From DATEOR01 sp035698665 (lineage in GTDB: Bacteria; Actinomycetota; Thermoleophilia; Gaiellales; Gaiellaceae), in NCBI GenBank assembly GCA_035698665.1, contig DASSBN010000013.1, forward strand, positions 1 through 64,000: DNA of 64,000 nucleotides, written 5' to 3'. The notes under the pieces were generated by a model, which ran no database searches, was not told the origin of the DNA, and saw only the letters and a list, made by a program, of their open reading frames with translations. Positions 1-8,071 of the stretch are shown one piece after another. The position numbers were made by a program, and so were the translations under genes. Every line of letters begins with the position of its first letter. Within the stretch, counting starts at the first letter, position 1.

Positions 1-2
1 CG

Positions 3-56
3 TACTACGCCTGGGAGGCCGCCGGCCGCCCCGTTCACGCGGTCAAGAAGCTCTAG
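3..56 (+). CDS. C-terminal end of an unidentified protein (partial)
   Basis: Only the last 17 codons are inside the window, reading to a TAG at 54-56 and ending in HAVKKL. The fragment is too short to assign a family. It ends three bases before the convergent LON-domain gene, which supports it being a real gene end rather than a chance reading frame. Confidence 0.5.
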   Translation, partial: YYAWEAAGRPVHAVKKL

Positions 57-59
57 GCG

Positions 60-668
60 CTAGACGGGCTCGACGCGGCCGTTGCCGGAGGCGCGCTCGC
101 GGATCTCGCGGTCGCGCTGCACGGCCTCGGCGGCCTGGTCGAGCATCGGCGCCAGACGGAGAACGCGCTCGCGCTCCGAGCGGAGCTCGAGGAGCCCCTG
201 CTTGACCTCCGTCCCGAAGTCGACGCGCGAGGCGATCTGGTACGCGATCGAATCCGCGTCGAAGTCGAGCTCCTCGAGGTCGGCCTCGGCCGCGCTCACG
301 ACGCGCTGGTAGGCAGCCAGGCACTCCTCGATCTCGTCCTCCGTCGGCGCCTCGTCCTCGTCGTCGATGTCCTCGACCTCGGCTGTCATGAAGGAGCGCC
401 CATCGGTGAGCTCGGCGATGCGGATGCGCTCGCGGCCTTCGACGACGACGTTCAGGCGCCCGTCCTCGAACTGCTCGAGCACCTCGATGACGCCCGCGCG
501 GCACCCGATCTCCCGCATGCCATCGTCGTCGGAGAGCACGAGCCCGAACTCTCCGCCCTGCTCCAGGCACTCGCCGATGAGCTCGCGGTAGCGCGGCTCG
601 AAGATGTGCAGCGGCGCCTGCTCGCCCGGGAGGAGCACGAGGTTGAGTGGGAAGAGCCCGATCTCCAC
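60..668 (-). CDS. LON substrate-binding (PUA-like) domain protein
   Basis: A 202-residue protein that opens with IGLFPLNLVLLPGEQAPLHIFEPRY, split here as IGLFPLNLVLLPGE then LHIFEPRY, the hallmark of the N-terminal LON domain. There is no ATPase or protease domain, so it is one of the free-standing LON-domain proteins whose role is unclear (possibly substrate recognition). The remainder is an acidic helical region. The start is GTG at 668; an ATG five bases upstream is out of frame. It is divergent from hisC with about 19 bases between, so the two must share a very short promoter region. Confidence 0.88.
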   Translation of the reverse strand: MEIGLFPLNLVLLPGEQAPLHIFEPRYRELIGECLEQGGEFGLVLSDDDGMREIGCRAGVIEVLEQFEDGRLNVVVEGRERIRIAELTDGRSFMTAEVEDIDDEDEAPTEDEIEECLAAYQRVVSAAEADLEELDFDADSIAYQIASRVDFGTEVKQGLLELRSERERVLRLAPMLDQAAEAVQRDREIRERASGNGRVEPV

Positions 669-687
669 GGCATGAAAAGATTAGGGC

Positions 688-1806
688 ATGGCGGACGCTC
701 CTCTGCTTCGACCTGCTCTCGAGAGCCTCGTCCCCTACGAGCCGGGCAAGCCCGTGGAGGAGGTGCAGCGCGAGCTCGGCCTCGAACGGGTGGTCAAGCT
801 CGCCTCCAACGAGGGCCAGTACGGCCCGTTTCCGGAGGCGCTCGAGGCCATCGAGCGCGGCGCGCCGGGGCTGAACCGCTACCCCGACGGCGGTGCTTAT
901 CTGCTTCGCACCGCGCTCGCGGAGCGGCACGGAGTCGGCTTCGAGAACGTCACGATCGCAGCTGGCGCCGACGCCGTGATCATGTACCTCTCGCTCGCGC
1001 TGCTCGACCCCGAGGACGAGATCGTCTGCGGCTGGCCCTCCTTCCCGAGCTATGTCCTCGACGCGCTCAAGCTCGGCGCGGTCGCGAAGCGGGTGCCGCT
1101 CACGGAGCACCGCTACGACGTCGAGGCGATCCTGGCCGAGGTGGGGCCGCAGACGAAGATCGTCTACCTCTGCAACCCGAACAACCCGACGGGCACGATG
1201 ATCGGCCGGAGCGAGATCGAGTCGTACTTCGAACGCGTGCCCGACCACGTGCTCACCGTTCTCGACGAGGCGTACTTCGAGTACGTCGAGTCCGACGACT
1301 ACCCCGACGGCATCGCGGAGTCCGTCAAGACGGGCAGACGTGCGCTCGTCCTGCGGACGTTCTCGAAGATCTACGGGCTCGCGGGGCTGCGGGTCGGCTA
1401 CGGCGTCGGTCCGGCCGAGGTCGTGGAGGCGATCGCCAAGGTTCGCAACGCCTTCGACATCAACCAGACCGCCCAGGACGCGGCGCGCGCAAGCATCGGG
1501 AACGAGGGGGAGCTCGCGCGCCGCAGGCGCGAGACCGCCGACGAGCGCGGCCGCCTGGAGAAGTCCTGCCGGGGCCTCGGCCTGACCGTGGCGTCCCCTC
1601 CCGTGGCGAACTTCGTCTACGTCGAGACCGGCGAAGATGCGCGCGCCGTCTTCGACCGCCTGCTCCGGGAGGGAGCCATCGTTCGCCCGCTCGGCCCGTT
1701 CGGCGCGGAGGACGCGATCCGTGTCACTGTGGGCACGCGAGAGGAGAACGAGTTCTTTGCGGCCGCGCTCGAGCGTGTGCTCCAGGGCGCGCATACCTCG
1801 ATCTAG
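688..1806 (+). CDS. hisC: histidinol-phosphate aminotransferase
   Basis: A 372-residue class I/II PLP aminotransferase that converts imidazole-acetol phosphate and glutamate to histidinol phosphate in histidine synthesis. Visible landmarks are ASNEGQYGPFP near the N-terminus, CNPNNPTGT, LDEAYFEY, and the PLP lysine in TFSKIYGLAGLRVGY near residue 227, followed by a C-terminal substrate-binding segment. Length is normal for HisC. It stands alone here without other his genes, so it could also act on related substrates such as phenylpyruvate or tyrosine precursors; HisC is still the best call. Confidence 0.9.
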   Translation: MADAPLLRPALESLVPYEPGKPVEEVQRELGLERVVKLASNEGQYGPFPEALEAIERGAPGLNRYPDGGAYLLRTALAERHGVGFENVTIAAGADAVIMYLSLALLDPEDEIVCGWPSFPSYVLDALKLGAVAKRVPLTEHRYDVEAILAEVGPQTKIVYLCNPNNPTGTMIGRSEIESYFERVPDHVLTVLDEAYFEYVESDDYPDGIAESVKTGRRALVLRTFSKIYGLAGLRVGYGVGPAEVVEAIAKVRNAFDINQTAQDAARASIGNEGELARRRRETADERGRLEKSCRGLGLTVASPPVANFVYVETGEDARAVFDRLLREGAIVRPLGPFGAEDAIRVTVGTREENEFFAAALERVLQGAHTSI

Positions 1807-1845
1807 GACTTACCGCCCTCGGGCAGCGCTGTTACGGTTCGGACC

Positions 1846-3102
1846 GTGACAGGGGGCCGCAGCCGGGCCCGCTTCGGGCTCGTGCGGGAGGCAGGAGGAT
1901 TCCGCCTTCTCTTCTTTGCGACGCTCGCGTCCAGCATCGGCACGTGGCTCGCGTTCGTCGCGCTCGTCGTCGACGTCTTCGACCGGACCGAGAACGCGTC
2001 CTGGATCAGCGCGCTTCTCGTCGTCGAGTTCCTGCCGAGCGTGATCGTCGGCTTCCTCGCGGGGAGGCTGCTCGACATCGCGCCGCGCCGCTGGATTCTC
2101 GTGGTCGCCGACCTTGCGCGGGCCGTTGTCTTCCTCGCTCTTCCCTTCGCGGCGAGCCCCTTGCAGATCGTCGTGCTCGCCTTCGTGGCCGGCGTGGCGA
2201 CAAGCCTTTTCCGGCCGGCGGTCTACGCGGGGCTGCCCAACCTCGTCGCGGACGAAGACCTGCCGCAGGCCAACGGGCTCCTGCAGACGGCGGACAACTT
2301 CACCTGGGCGATCGGCGCACTCGTAGGCGGCGCACTCGTCGCAGCGACGAGCCCGGACGCCGCCTACGTGGTCAACGCGATCAGCTTCCTCGTCTCCGCG
2401 CTCCTGATCGTGCGCATCCGGCAGAGCCTCGAAGAGGCCGAACGCGCACCGAGCCGCGGCCACTGGGGCGACCTCGCCGACGGACTTTCCTTCGCGCTCC
2501 GTTCGAAGTCGCTCCTCACGATCATCGTCGCGTGGAGCATCGCCGTCTTCGCCACAGCGGGGGTGAACGTTGCGGAGATCGTGCTCGCCAAGAACGTCTT
2601 CGATGCCGGCGACTTCGGCTACGGGCTCCTGGTCGCGGCGGGCGCGGTCGGCCTCATGCTCGGGAGCCTCTTCGGCGGCAGCTGGATCGAGCAGCGGGGG
2701 ATGGCCGTTCCCTACGGGGTCTCGATCGCCCTCATGGCGCTCGGCTTCGGCGCGGCGGCCGCGGCGCCCAACGTCTGGGTTGCCTCGATCGTCGTCGTTG
2801 CGGCCGGGGTCGGAAACGGTGTCGCGGTGATCACGAACGCCGTGCTCGTCCAGCGCGGCGTGCCAGACCGCCTGCGTGGGAGGGCCTTCGCCGTCGTCAT
2901 GAGCCTGGGCTACGCGTTCCTCGGGCTCGGCATGATCCTGGCCGGGCCGCTCACGAACGAGGCGGGCGCGCGCACCGTCTGGGCGACAGCCGCGGTTCTC
3001 CTCGGCATCGCGGCGGTGATCGGCTACGTGCTCGCGCGTCGCGTGGACGCCGAGGCGGGCCGTGTCCCCATGCGCCACGCGCCGGAGCCGGCCCGGGATT
3101 GA
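1846..3102 (+). CDS. MFS transporter, EntS/MFS_3-type exporter
   Basis: A 418-residue inner-membrane protein with about twelve hydrophobic segments. It starts FGLVREAGGFRLLFFATLAS and has the motif GFLAGRLLDIAPRRWIL typical of the MFS_3 group (enterobactin or multidrug exporters). The GTG start lies 39 bases after hisC. The stop TGA shares bases with the TTG start of meaB, so the two are translationally coupled. The substrate cannot be told from sequence. Confidence 0.85.
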   Translation: MTGGRSRARFGLVREAGGFRLLFFATLASSIGTWLAFVALVVDVFDRTENASWISALLVVEFLPSVIVGFLAGRLLDIAPRRWILVVADLARAVVFLALPFAASPLQIVVLAFVAGVATSLFRPAVYAGLPNLVADEDLPQANGLLQTADNFTWAIGALVGGALVAATSPDAAYVVNAISFLVSALLIVRIRQSLEEAERAPSRGHWGDLADGLSFALRSKSLLTIIVAWSIAVFATAGVNVAEIVLAKNVFDAGDFGYGLLVAAGAVGLMLGSLFGGSWIEQRGMAVPYGVSIALMALGFGAAAAAPNVWVASIVVVAAGVGNGVAVITNAVLVQRGVPDRLRGRAFAVVMSLGYAFLGLGMILAGPLTNEAGARTVWATAAVLLGIAAVIGYVLARRVDAEAGRVPMRHAPEPARD

Positions 3103-4088
3103 GCCGCGGCTGGACTCTCGACGCGCTCGCCGAGGGCGTCGTGGCCGGCGACCGCCGTGCGCTCGCGCGTGCGATCACGCTGGTCGAGAGCTCCGACCCG
3201 CTCGCCTACGAGCTCATCCGCGACCTCTACCCGAGCACCGGCAAGGCCTACGGGATCGGGGTCACCGGCCCTCCCGGAGTGGGGAAGTCGAGCCTCATCA
3301 GCGCGCTCGTCCGCCATGTGCGCGCGGAGGACGCTTCGGTCGGCGTCATCTCGGTCGACCCCTCGAGCCCGTTCACCAAGGGCGCGCTCCTCGGCGACCG
3401 GATCCGCCTCGCCGACCACTTCCTCGATCCCGAGGTCTTCATCCGCTCGATGGGGACACGCGGCCACCTCGGCGGTCTCGCGGAGGCAACTCTGCAGGCC
3501 GCGCTCGTCCTCGACGCAGCGGGGAAGGATCTCGTCTTCCTCGAGACCGTCGGCGCCGGCCAGAGCGAGGTCGAGATCATCTCGATCGCGGACACCGTGC
3601 TTCTCGTTCTCATGCCGGGCTCCGGCGACTCGATCCAGGCGCTGAAGGCCGGGATCATGGAGATCCCCGACGTGATCGCGGTCAACAAGCGCGACCATCC
3701 CGCCGCGAAGACGATGGTGAACGAGGTCCGCTCGATCCTTGCCCTCGACACGGACCGGGACTGGCAGCCGCCGATCGTGCTGACCGAGGCGGTGCAGGCC
3801 GAGGGCATCGAGGAGCTCTGGAACGAGATCTCGGCGCATCGCGCGCACCTCGAGTCGGGAGGCCTGCTCTCGGAGCGCCGCGCCAAGAACCTCGCCGGCG
3901 AGGTCTTCGCCGTGGCCAGCGCGCGGGCGAAGGCGCACCTCGAGTCCGCGGTAGGAGATGATCCCGAGCTACAGCGCCTGCTCGAGGCGGTGCAGCGGCG
4001 GGAGCTCGATCCTCTGACGGCGGTTCGGGAGATCATGGAGAAGGTGTTCAAGGTTCATGAAGACGGCGGCGGGCCCGACACTCGCTGA
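3099..4088 (+). CDS. meaB: MeaB/ArgK-type GTPase, chaperone of B12-dependent acyl-CoA mutase
   Basis: A 329-residue G3E-family GTPase. The P-loop is GPPGVGKSSL and further motifs are SVDPSSPFTKGALLGDRIR, DLVFLETVGAGQSE and the guanine-binding VNKRD. MeaB proteins gate cofactor loading and protect adenosylcobalamin mutases. The open frame runs far upstream, but homology starts at SRGWTLDALAEGV; a TTG at 3099 overlapping the MFS stop (TTGA) fits this. The mutase subunits lie about 47 and 55 kb away and the cobalamin adenosyltransferase about 30 kb away in the same window, so the module is dispersed. The threonine ammonia-lyase start overlaps its 3' end by 32 bases. Confidence 0.92.
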   Translation: MSRGWTLDALAEGVVAGDRRALARAITLVESSDPLAYELIRDLYPSTGKAYGIGVTGPPGVGKSSLISALVRHVRAEDASVGVISVDPSSPFTKGALLGDRIRLADHFLDPEVFIRSMGTRGHLGGLAEATLQAALVLDAAGKDLVFLETVGAGQSEVEIISIADTVLLVLMPGSGDSIQALKAGIMEIPDVIAVNKRDHPAAKTMVNEVRSILALDTDRDWQPPIVLTEAVQAEGIEELWNEISAHRAHLESGGLLSERRAKNLAGEVFAVASARAKAHLESAVGDDPELQRLLEAVQRRELDPLTAVREIMEKVFKVHEDGGGPDTR

Positions 4089-5250
4089 CATCAAGGCGGC
4101 GCGCGAGCGCGTCCACGGTCTCGCGCGGGAGACGCCTGTGTACTCCTCGGAGACGCTGGGCCGGCGCGGCGGCCGTCCCGTCTTCCTGAAGGCGGAGACC
4201 CTGCAGCGGACCGGCTCGTTCAAGATCCGCGGGGCGGTCAACAAGCTCGCGACGATGACGGACGAGGAGCGTGCGGCCGGAGTCGTGACCGCGAGCGCGG
4301 GAAATCACGGCCAGGCGGTCGCCCTCGCGGCTCGCGAGGCCGGTGTCGCCGCGACGGTCTTCATGCCTCTCGATGCTCCGATGGCCAAGGTCGACGCGAC
4401 GCGGAGCTACGGCGCCGAGGTGCTCCTCTCCGGCGAAGGCTTCGACGAGGCGCAGGGCGCGGCGCACGAGCGGGCGGAAGCCGGGGCGACGTTCATCCAC
4501 GCGTTCGAGGACGAGGCGGTCGTCGCCGGCCAGGGCACGCTCGGGCTCGAGCTCGCGGAGCAGCTCGGGGACGTCGCGACGCTCGTCGTCCCGATCGGCG
4601 GCGGCGGCCTGGCCTCCGGCATCGCGCTCGCGCTCGGCGAGCTACGGCCGGAGATCCACCTCGTCGGCGTCCAGGCCGCGAGCTGTGCGCCCTTCGCCGG
4701 GCTGGAGCCGACCGGCATCACGATCGCCGACGGCATCGCGGTCAAGCAGCCCGGCGAGCTGACCTCGCAGATTCTCTCCGAGCGGCTCGACTCCGTGGTC
4801 ACGGTCACGGATGCCGAGATCGCGGACGCGATCGTGCTCCTGCTCGAGCGTGTGAAGCTGGTGGTCGAAGGCGCGGGCGCGTCGTCGGTCGCGGCGCTGC
4901 TCACCGGGAAGGTCGAGCGCGACGGCGCGGCGTGCGCGATCCTCTCGGGCGGCAACATCGACGCGGCGACCCTCGTCGAGGTCGCGCGCCACGGGCTGAC
5001 CCGTGCCGGGCGCTTCCTCGTCTTCAGGACGCGGATCTCGGATCGCCCCGGCGCGCTCGCCGCGTTGCTGACCCGCATCGCGGAGCGGCGCGTGAACGTG
5101 GTCTCGGTCGACCATCACAGGGAGGGCATCGACCTGCCTGTGACGGGGACCGAGGTCTCGATCACGGTCGCGACCCGCGACGAGGAGCATTGCGCCGAGC
5201 TGCTCGGCTTCCTCGCCGAATGGGGCTACGAAGCCGAGCGGCTGCGCTAG
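4057..5250 (+). CDS. ilvA: threonine ammonia-lyase with C-terminal ACT domain
   Basis: A 397-residue PLP enzyme converting threonine to 2-oxobutanoate and ammonia. The PLP lysine is in TGSFKIRGAVNKL, TASAGNHGQAVA and the phosphate-binding PIGGGGLASGIA are clear, and the last about 75 residues (LVFRTRISDRPGALAALL) form an ACT-type regulatory domain. The single short ACT domain resembles the TdcB/short IlvA group. Its product feeds isoleucine synthesis or, via propionyl-CoA, B12-dependent metabolism, which would fit its overlap with meaB. Confidence 0.92.
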   Translation: MKTAAGPTLADIKAARERVHGLARETPVYSSETLGRRGGRPVFLKAETLQRTGSFKIRGAVNKLATMTDEERAAGVVTASAGNHGQAVALAAREAGVAATVFMPLDAPMAKVDATRSYGAEVLLSGEGFDEAQGAAHERAEAGATFIHAFEDEAVVAGQGTLGLELAEQLGDVATLVVPIGGGGLASGIALALGELRPEIHLVGVQAASCAPFAGLEPTGITIADGIAVKQPGELTSQILSERLDSVVTVTDAEIADAIVLLLERVKLVVEGAGASSVAALLTGKVERDGAACAILSGGNIDAATLVEVARHGLTRAGRFLVFRTRISDRPGALAALLTRIAERRVNVVSVDHHREGIDLPVTGTEVSITVATRDEEHCAELLGFLAEWGYEAERLR

Positions 5251-5429
5251 GCGGTTACGGGCCGCGGCTCGACCTCGCGCTTGCGGGTGAGGTGCGTCCT
5301 CAGGCGGGAGATCACGCCGGGCCGCTCGTCGTCGAACGAGCGGGCGAGCCGGGCGCGCTCCGCCTGCTGAAGCATGTCCTCATGCCGTGCGCGGGCGATC
5401 GCGAGATGGCTGTGTGGGCTGTAGTACAT
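5247..5429 (-). CDS. small conserved-looking hypothetical protein (60 aa)
   Basis: ATG at 5429 gives MYYSPHSHLAIARARHEDML then an Arg-rich helical tail ending REVEPRPVTA. No domain is recognised. I chose this start over the longer frame at 5486 because the longer one would overlap the divergent DUF3052 start, while this leaves a 51-base intergenic region for two promoters. The stop overlaps the threonine ammonia-lyase stop in the palindrome CTAG. Function unknown. Confidence 0.55.
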   Translation of the reverse strand: MYYSPHSHLAIARARHEDMLQQAERARLARSFDDERPGVISRLRTHLTRKREVEPRPVTA

Positions 5430-5480
5430 GTCCACAGGACGGGCGAGCAGGCGACTTTCTTCCCTCGCTAGATTCGCGGT

Positions 5481-5867
5481 GTGCACAAGGACTATTCGTC
5501 GACTCCGCTGCCGAAGAAGCTCGGCATCAAGGAGGGCTCACGCGTCTCACTCCAGAAGGCGCCCGACGGCTTCGCGGAGCTGCTCGGCGTCAAGCCGAAG
5601 CTTCGCGGCGAGTTCGACGTCGCCGTCCTCTTCGCGACGCGTCAGGGCGAGCTGACACGGGCGTTCACGCCGCTCGCGAGGCGGCTGGCACCGGCCGGAG
5701 GGCTCTGGGTCGCCTGGCCGAAGAAGGCCTCCGGAGTCAAGACCGATCTGACCTTCGACTCCGTGCAGCGGACGGGACTGGGCGCGGGGCTCGTCGACAA
5801 CAAGAGCTGCTCGATCGACGACACGTGGCAGGCGATCCGGTTCGTCATCCGGCTGAGGGATCGCTGA
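5481..5867 (+). CDS. DUF3052 family protein
   Basis: A 128-residue protein with the family features PLPKKLGIKEGSRV, FDVAVLFATRQGEL, GGLWVAWPKKASGVKTDLTF, GLVDNKSCSIDDTWQAIRFV. DUF3052 is found mostly in actinobacteria and its biochemical role is not known. The start is GTG at 5481. Its last 23 bases overlap the 3' end of the convergent DUF72 gene. Confidence 0.85.
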   Translation: MHKDYSSTPLPKKLGIKEGSRVSLQKAPDGFAELLGVKPKLRGEFDVAVLFATRQGELTRAFTPLARRLAPAGGLWVAWPKKASGVKTDLTFDSVQRTGLGAGLVDNKSCSIDDTWQAIRFVIRLRDR

Positions 5868-6528
5868 CGAGCTCGAGCAGGCGTTCCGCGTAGCGCGGGG
5901 CGGTGGGCTCGTCCTCGTGCTGGAAGTAGGCGAAGACGTCCAATCCTCGCTCGAGGAGAGGGACGATCCGCGACGCTTCCGCGGCGAGGTCGGCTTCGGC
6001 GTACGGCGGGTTCCGGAGGCGCAGATAGCGGAAGTCGGCATCTCCCTCCTCGGCGTCCACACGGGCGACCCTGCGCTCGTCGAGGCGCGCCTGGATCTCG
6101 TCGTCGAGCCAGGAGTCGTGGCGGAAGTCGAGCGCCCAGCGCATCTCGGGGTCGACCGAGTCGAGCAGGAGGCGCAGGAATCCGTCGTCGCGCGCCTGCA
6201 GCACCTTGATGCGGACGGGCCCGAGGCGATCGCCGAGCTTTCCGATCGACTGCGCGGCGGCGTCGACCCCTTCGACCCGGCCGAAGGAGGTGACGCGGCG
6301 GGCGAGCGTCACCGCGAACTTGAAGCCGCGCTCGGTTTGCTCGGCCCAGCGCTCGAACTGATCCTCGGCGGGGAGCCGACGGAAGGTGGAGTTGAGCTCC
6401 ACCGTGTTCACCCTTCCTGCGTAGAAGCGCAGGAAATCCGCCGGCTTGGAGTCCGCCGGGTAGAAGCCGTCCTTCCAGGACGGGTACGAGAAGCCGGACG
6501 AGCCGGCGTAGAGCGTGCCGGGCGCTAC
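5845..6528 (-). CDS. DUF72 family protein, start codon unclear
   Basis: About 225 residues matching DUF72 (TIM-barrel-like, YecE family): LYAGSSGFSYPSWKDGFYP, VNTVELNSTFRRLP, FKFAVTLARRVTSF, WALDFRHDSWL, and AYFQHEDEPTAPRYAERL at the end. Function is unknown for the family. Homology must begin at LYAGSSGF (codon 6511-6513), but there is no ATG, GTG or TTG in frame close by. The codon overlapping the upstream stop is GTA (6526-6528) and ACG occurs at 6514-6516. An in-frame ATG at 6732 would add 68 residues wholly inside the DUF4242 gene and is unlikely. The 5' end given is therefore approximate. Confidence 0.8.
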   Translation of the reverse strand, partial: VAPGTLYAGSSGFSYPSWKDGFYPADSKPADFLRFYAGRVNTVELNSTFRRLPAEDQFERWAEQTERGFKFAVTLARRVTSFGRVEGVDAAAQSIGKLGDRLGPVRIKVLQARDDGFLRLLLDSVDPEMRWALDFRHDSWLDDEIQARLDERRVARVDAEEGDADFRYLRLRNPPYAEADLAAEASRIVPLLERGLDVFAYFQHEDEPTAPRYAERLLELVSDPSAG

Positions 6529-6776
6529 GAGCCCTCGATGACCTCGTAGATCTCGTCCGCCTCGAGGCCGTGGGCGTCGCGGTGGACGCGTGCGGCGGTC
6601 TCGGCATCGGGCGCCTCGACGAGGCAGAAGATCTTGCCCTCGGCCTCGCTCACCCAGTAGCTCTTGTAGTTCACTCCGTGGTCGCCCTGGATTGCGACGT
6701 CCTTCGCGTGCGCGTCGCGAACGGCGTCGCACGAAACGCCCCCGTCCATGTTGTGTACGTCCATGAAGAGCGGCAT
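6525..6776 (-). CDS. DUF4242 (SCO4226-like nickel-binding) protein
   Basis: An 83-residue protein: MPLFMDVHNMDGGVS, then GDHGVNYKSYWVSEAEGKIF and LVEAPDAETAARVHRDAHGL, the pattern of DUF4242. The family has a ferredoxin-like fold and one member, SCO4226, is a nickel-binding protein. His and Asp residues in the DVHNMDG and AARVHRDAHG segments are candidate metal ligands. It is followed directly by the DUF72 gene. Confidence 0.85.
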   Translation of the reverse strand: MPLFMDVHNMDGGVSCDAVRDAHAKDVAIQGDHGVNYKSYWVSEAEGKIFCLVEAPDAETAARVHRDAHGLEADEIYEVIEGS

Positions 6777-6937
6777 GCGCTACCTCCGTTGAAGGGACGC
6801 GCGGATGCTATCGAAGCCGCGGCGCCGCGAAAACGATCTCGTCTCGCCTTCGCCGGAGTTCCGGCGCACTTCGCGCCCCACGTTTGCGTCTTTGCGGGCT
6901 ACGCTCGAAAGCGGGTGGTGGTTTGGGGTGGCCCCGA

Positions 6938-8071
6938 CTAGAGGCCCAACCCGCGGGCGATCACCAGCCGCTGAATCTCGTTCGTCCCCTCGCCGATCTC
7001 GAGCACCTTCTGGTCGCGGTAGAGCCGCGAGATCGCGTACTCGTCCATGAACCCGTAGCCGCCGTGGATCTGGAGGGCGGAATTGACGACGCGGTTCGCA
7101 AGCTCCCCCGTGTAGAGCTTCGCGATCGCCGCGGCCTGCGCGAACGGCCGCCCCTGATCCTTCAGCCACGCGGCCTTGTAGACGAGATTGCGCCCGGCTT
7201 CGATCTCCGTCGCCATGTCGGCCAGCTGGAACTGGATCGCCTGGAACTTCCCGATCGGCTGCCCGAACTGGTGCCGCTCCCGCGCATAGGCGGATGCGAG
7301 GTCGAACGCGCCCTGCGCGAGGCCGAGACCCATCGCCGCGACCGAGATTCGCCCGCCGTCGAGAATCTCGAGAAACTGGCGCAACCCCGATCCCCGCTCC
7401 CCGAGCAGATGATCCTCGGGCACCGCGCAGTCCTGGAAGGAGAGCTCGCGCGTGTCCGAGGCGCGCCAGCCCATCTTCTGCATCGGCTCCGAGAGCTCGT
7501 AGCCCTCGCTCCCGTTCGGCACGACGATGTTGGAGATCTCGTCTTCTCCTGTCCGCGCCGTGATGGTCACGAACGCCGTGACGTCGGTGCCCGCGTTCGT
7601 GATGAAGATCTTCGACCCGTTGACGACCCAGCTTCCCTCGCGGAGCTCCGCGCTCGTCCGCGTCGCGCCGGCGTCCGAGCCGGCCTCCGGCTCCGTCAGC
7701 CCGAAGGCGGCGAGCCTGCGTCCGGAGGCGAGGTCGGGGAGCCAGCGTTCCTTCTGCTCGTCGGAGCCGAAGAGCAGGATCGGCATCGTCCCGAGCGAGG
7801 TGTGCGCAGCGACCGTGATGGCCACCGACGAGTCGATCCGCGTCAGCTCCTCGACCGCGAGCGCATAGGCGAGCGTGTCTCCGCCCCCGCCGCCGTGCTC
7901 CTCGGGAATCGGGATCCCCATGAGCCCGAGCTCCCCGAGCGCCTCGACGATCTCGTAGGGAAAGCGATGCTCGCGGTCGAGCTCGTCCGCGACGGGAGCG
8001 ACCCGCTCCTCGGCGAACTCCCGAACCGTCTGCCGTAGCAGCCGGTGGTCGTCCGAGAGGTCGAAGTCCAC
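6938..8071 (-). CDS. acyl-CoA dehydrogenase (isovaleryl/short branched-chain type likely)
   Basis: A 377-residue FAD enzyme that oxidises acyl-CoA to enoyl-CoA. Landmarks are MDFDLSDDHRLLRQTVREFA, FGLTEPEAGSDAGATRT, WVVNGSKIFITNAG, QFGQPIGKFQAIQFQLADM and the C-terminal QIHGGYGFMDEYAISRLYRD and GTNEIQRLVIARGL. Location near methylcrotonyl-CoA-carboxylase-like genes and an enoyl-CoA hydratase suggests isovaleryl-CoA or another branched substrate; substrate is inference. GTG start overlaps the aminopeptidase stop by one base (TAGTG). Confidence 0.92.
   Translation of the reverse strand: MDFDLSDDHRLLRQTVREFAEERVAPVADELDREHRFPYEIVEALGELGLMGIPIPEEHGGGGGDTLAYALAVEELTRIDSSVAITVAAHTSLGTMPILLFGSDEQKERWLPDLASGRRLAAFGLTEPEAGSDAGATRTSAELREGSWVVNGSKIFITNAGTDVTAFVTITARTGEDEISNIVVPNGSEGYELSEPMQKMGWRASDTRELSFQDCAVPEDHLLGERGSGLRQFLEILDGGRISVAAMGLGLAQGAFDLASAYARERHQFGQPIGKFQAIQFQLADMATEIEAGRNLVYKAAWLKDQGRPFAQAAAIAKLYTGELANRVVNSALQIHGGYGFMDEYAISRLYRDQKVLEIGEGTNEIQRLVIARGLGL

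Noticed and set aside
43..1794. 583-residue minus-strand frame over the LON-domain and hisC region
   Set aside because: No domain, compositionally biased, and overlaps two convincing genes.
606..3098. Long plus-strand open frame ahead of meaB
   Set aside because: Arg-rich low-complexity translation overlapping hisC and the MFS gene; only the part from 3099 has MeaB homology.
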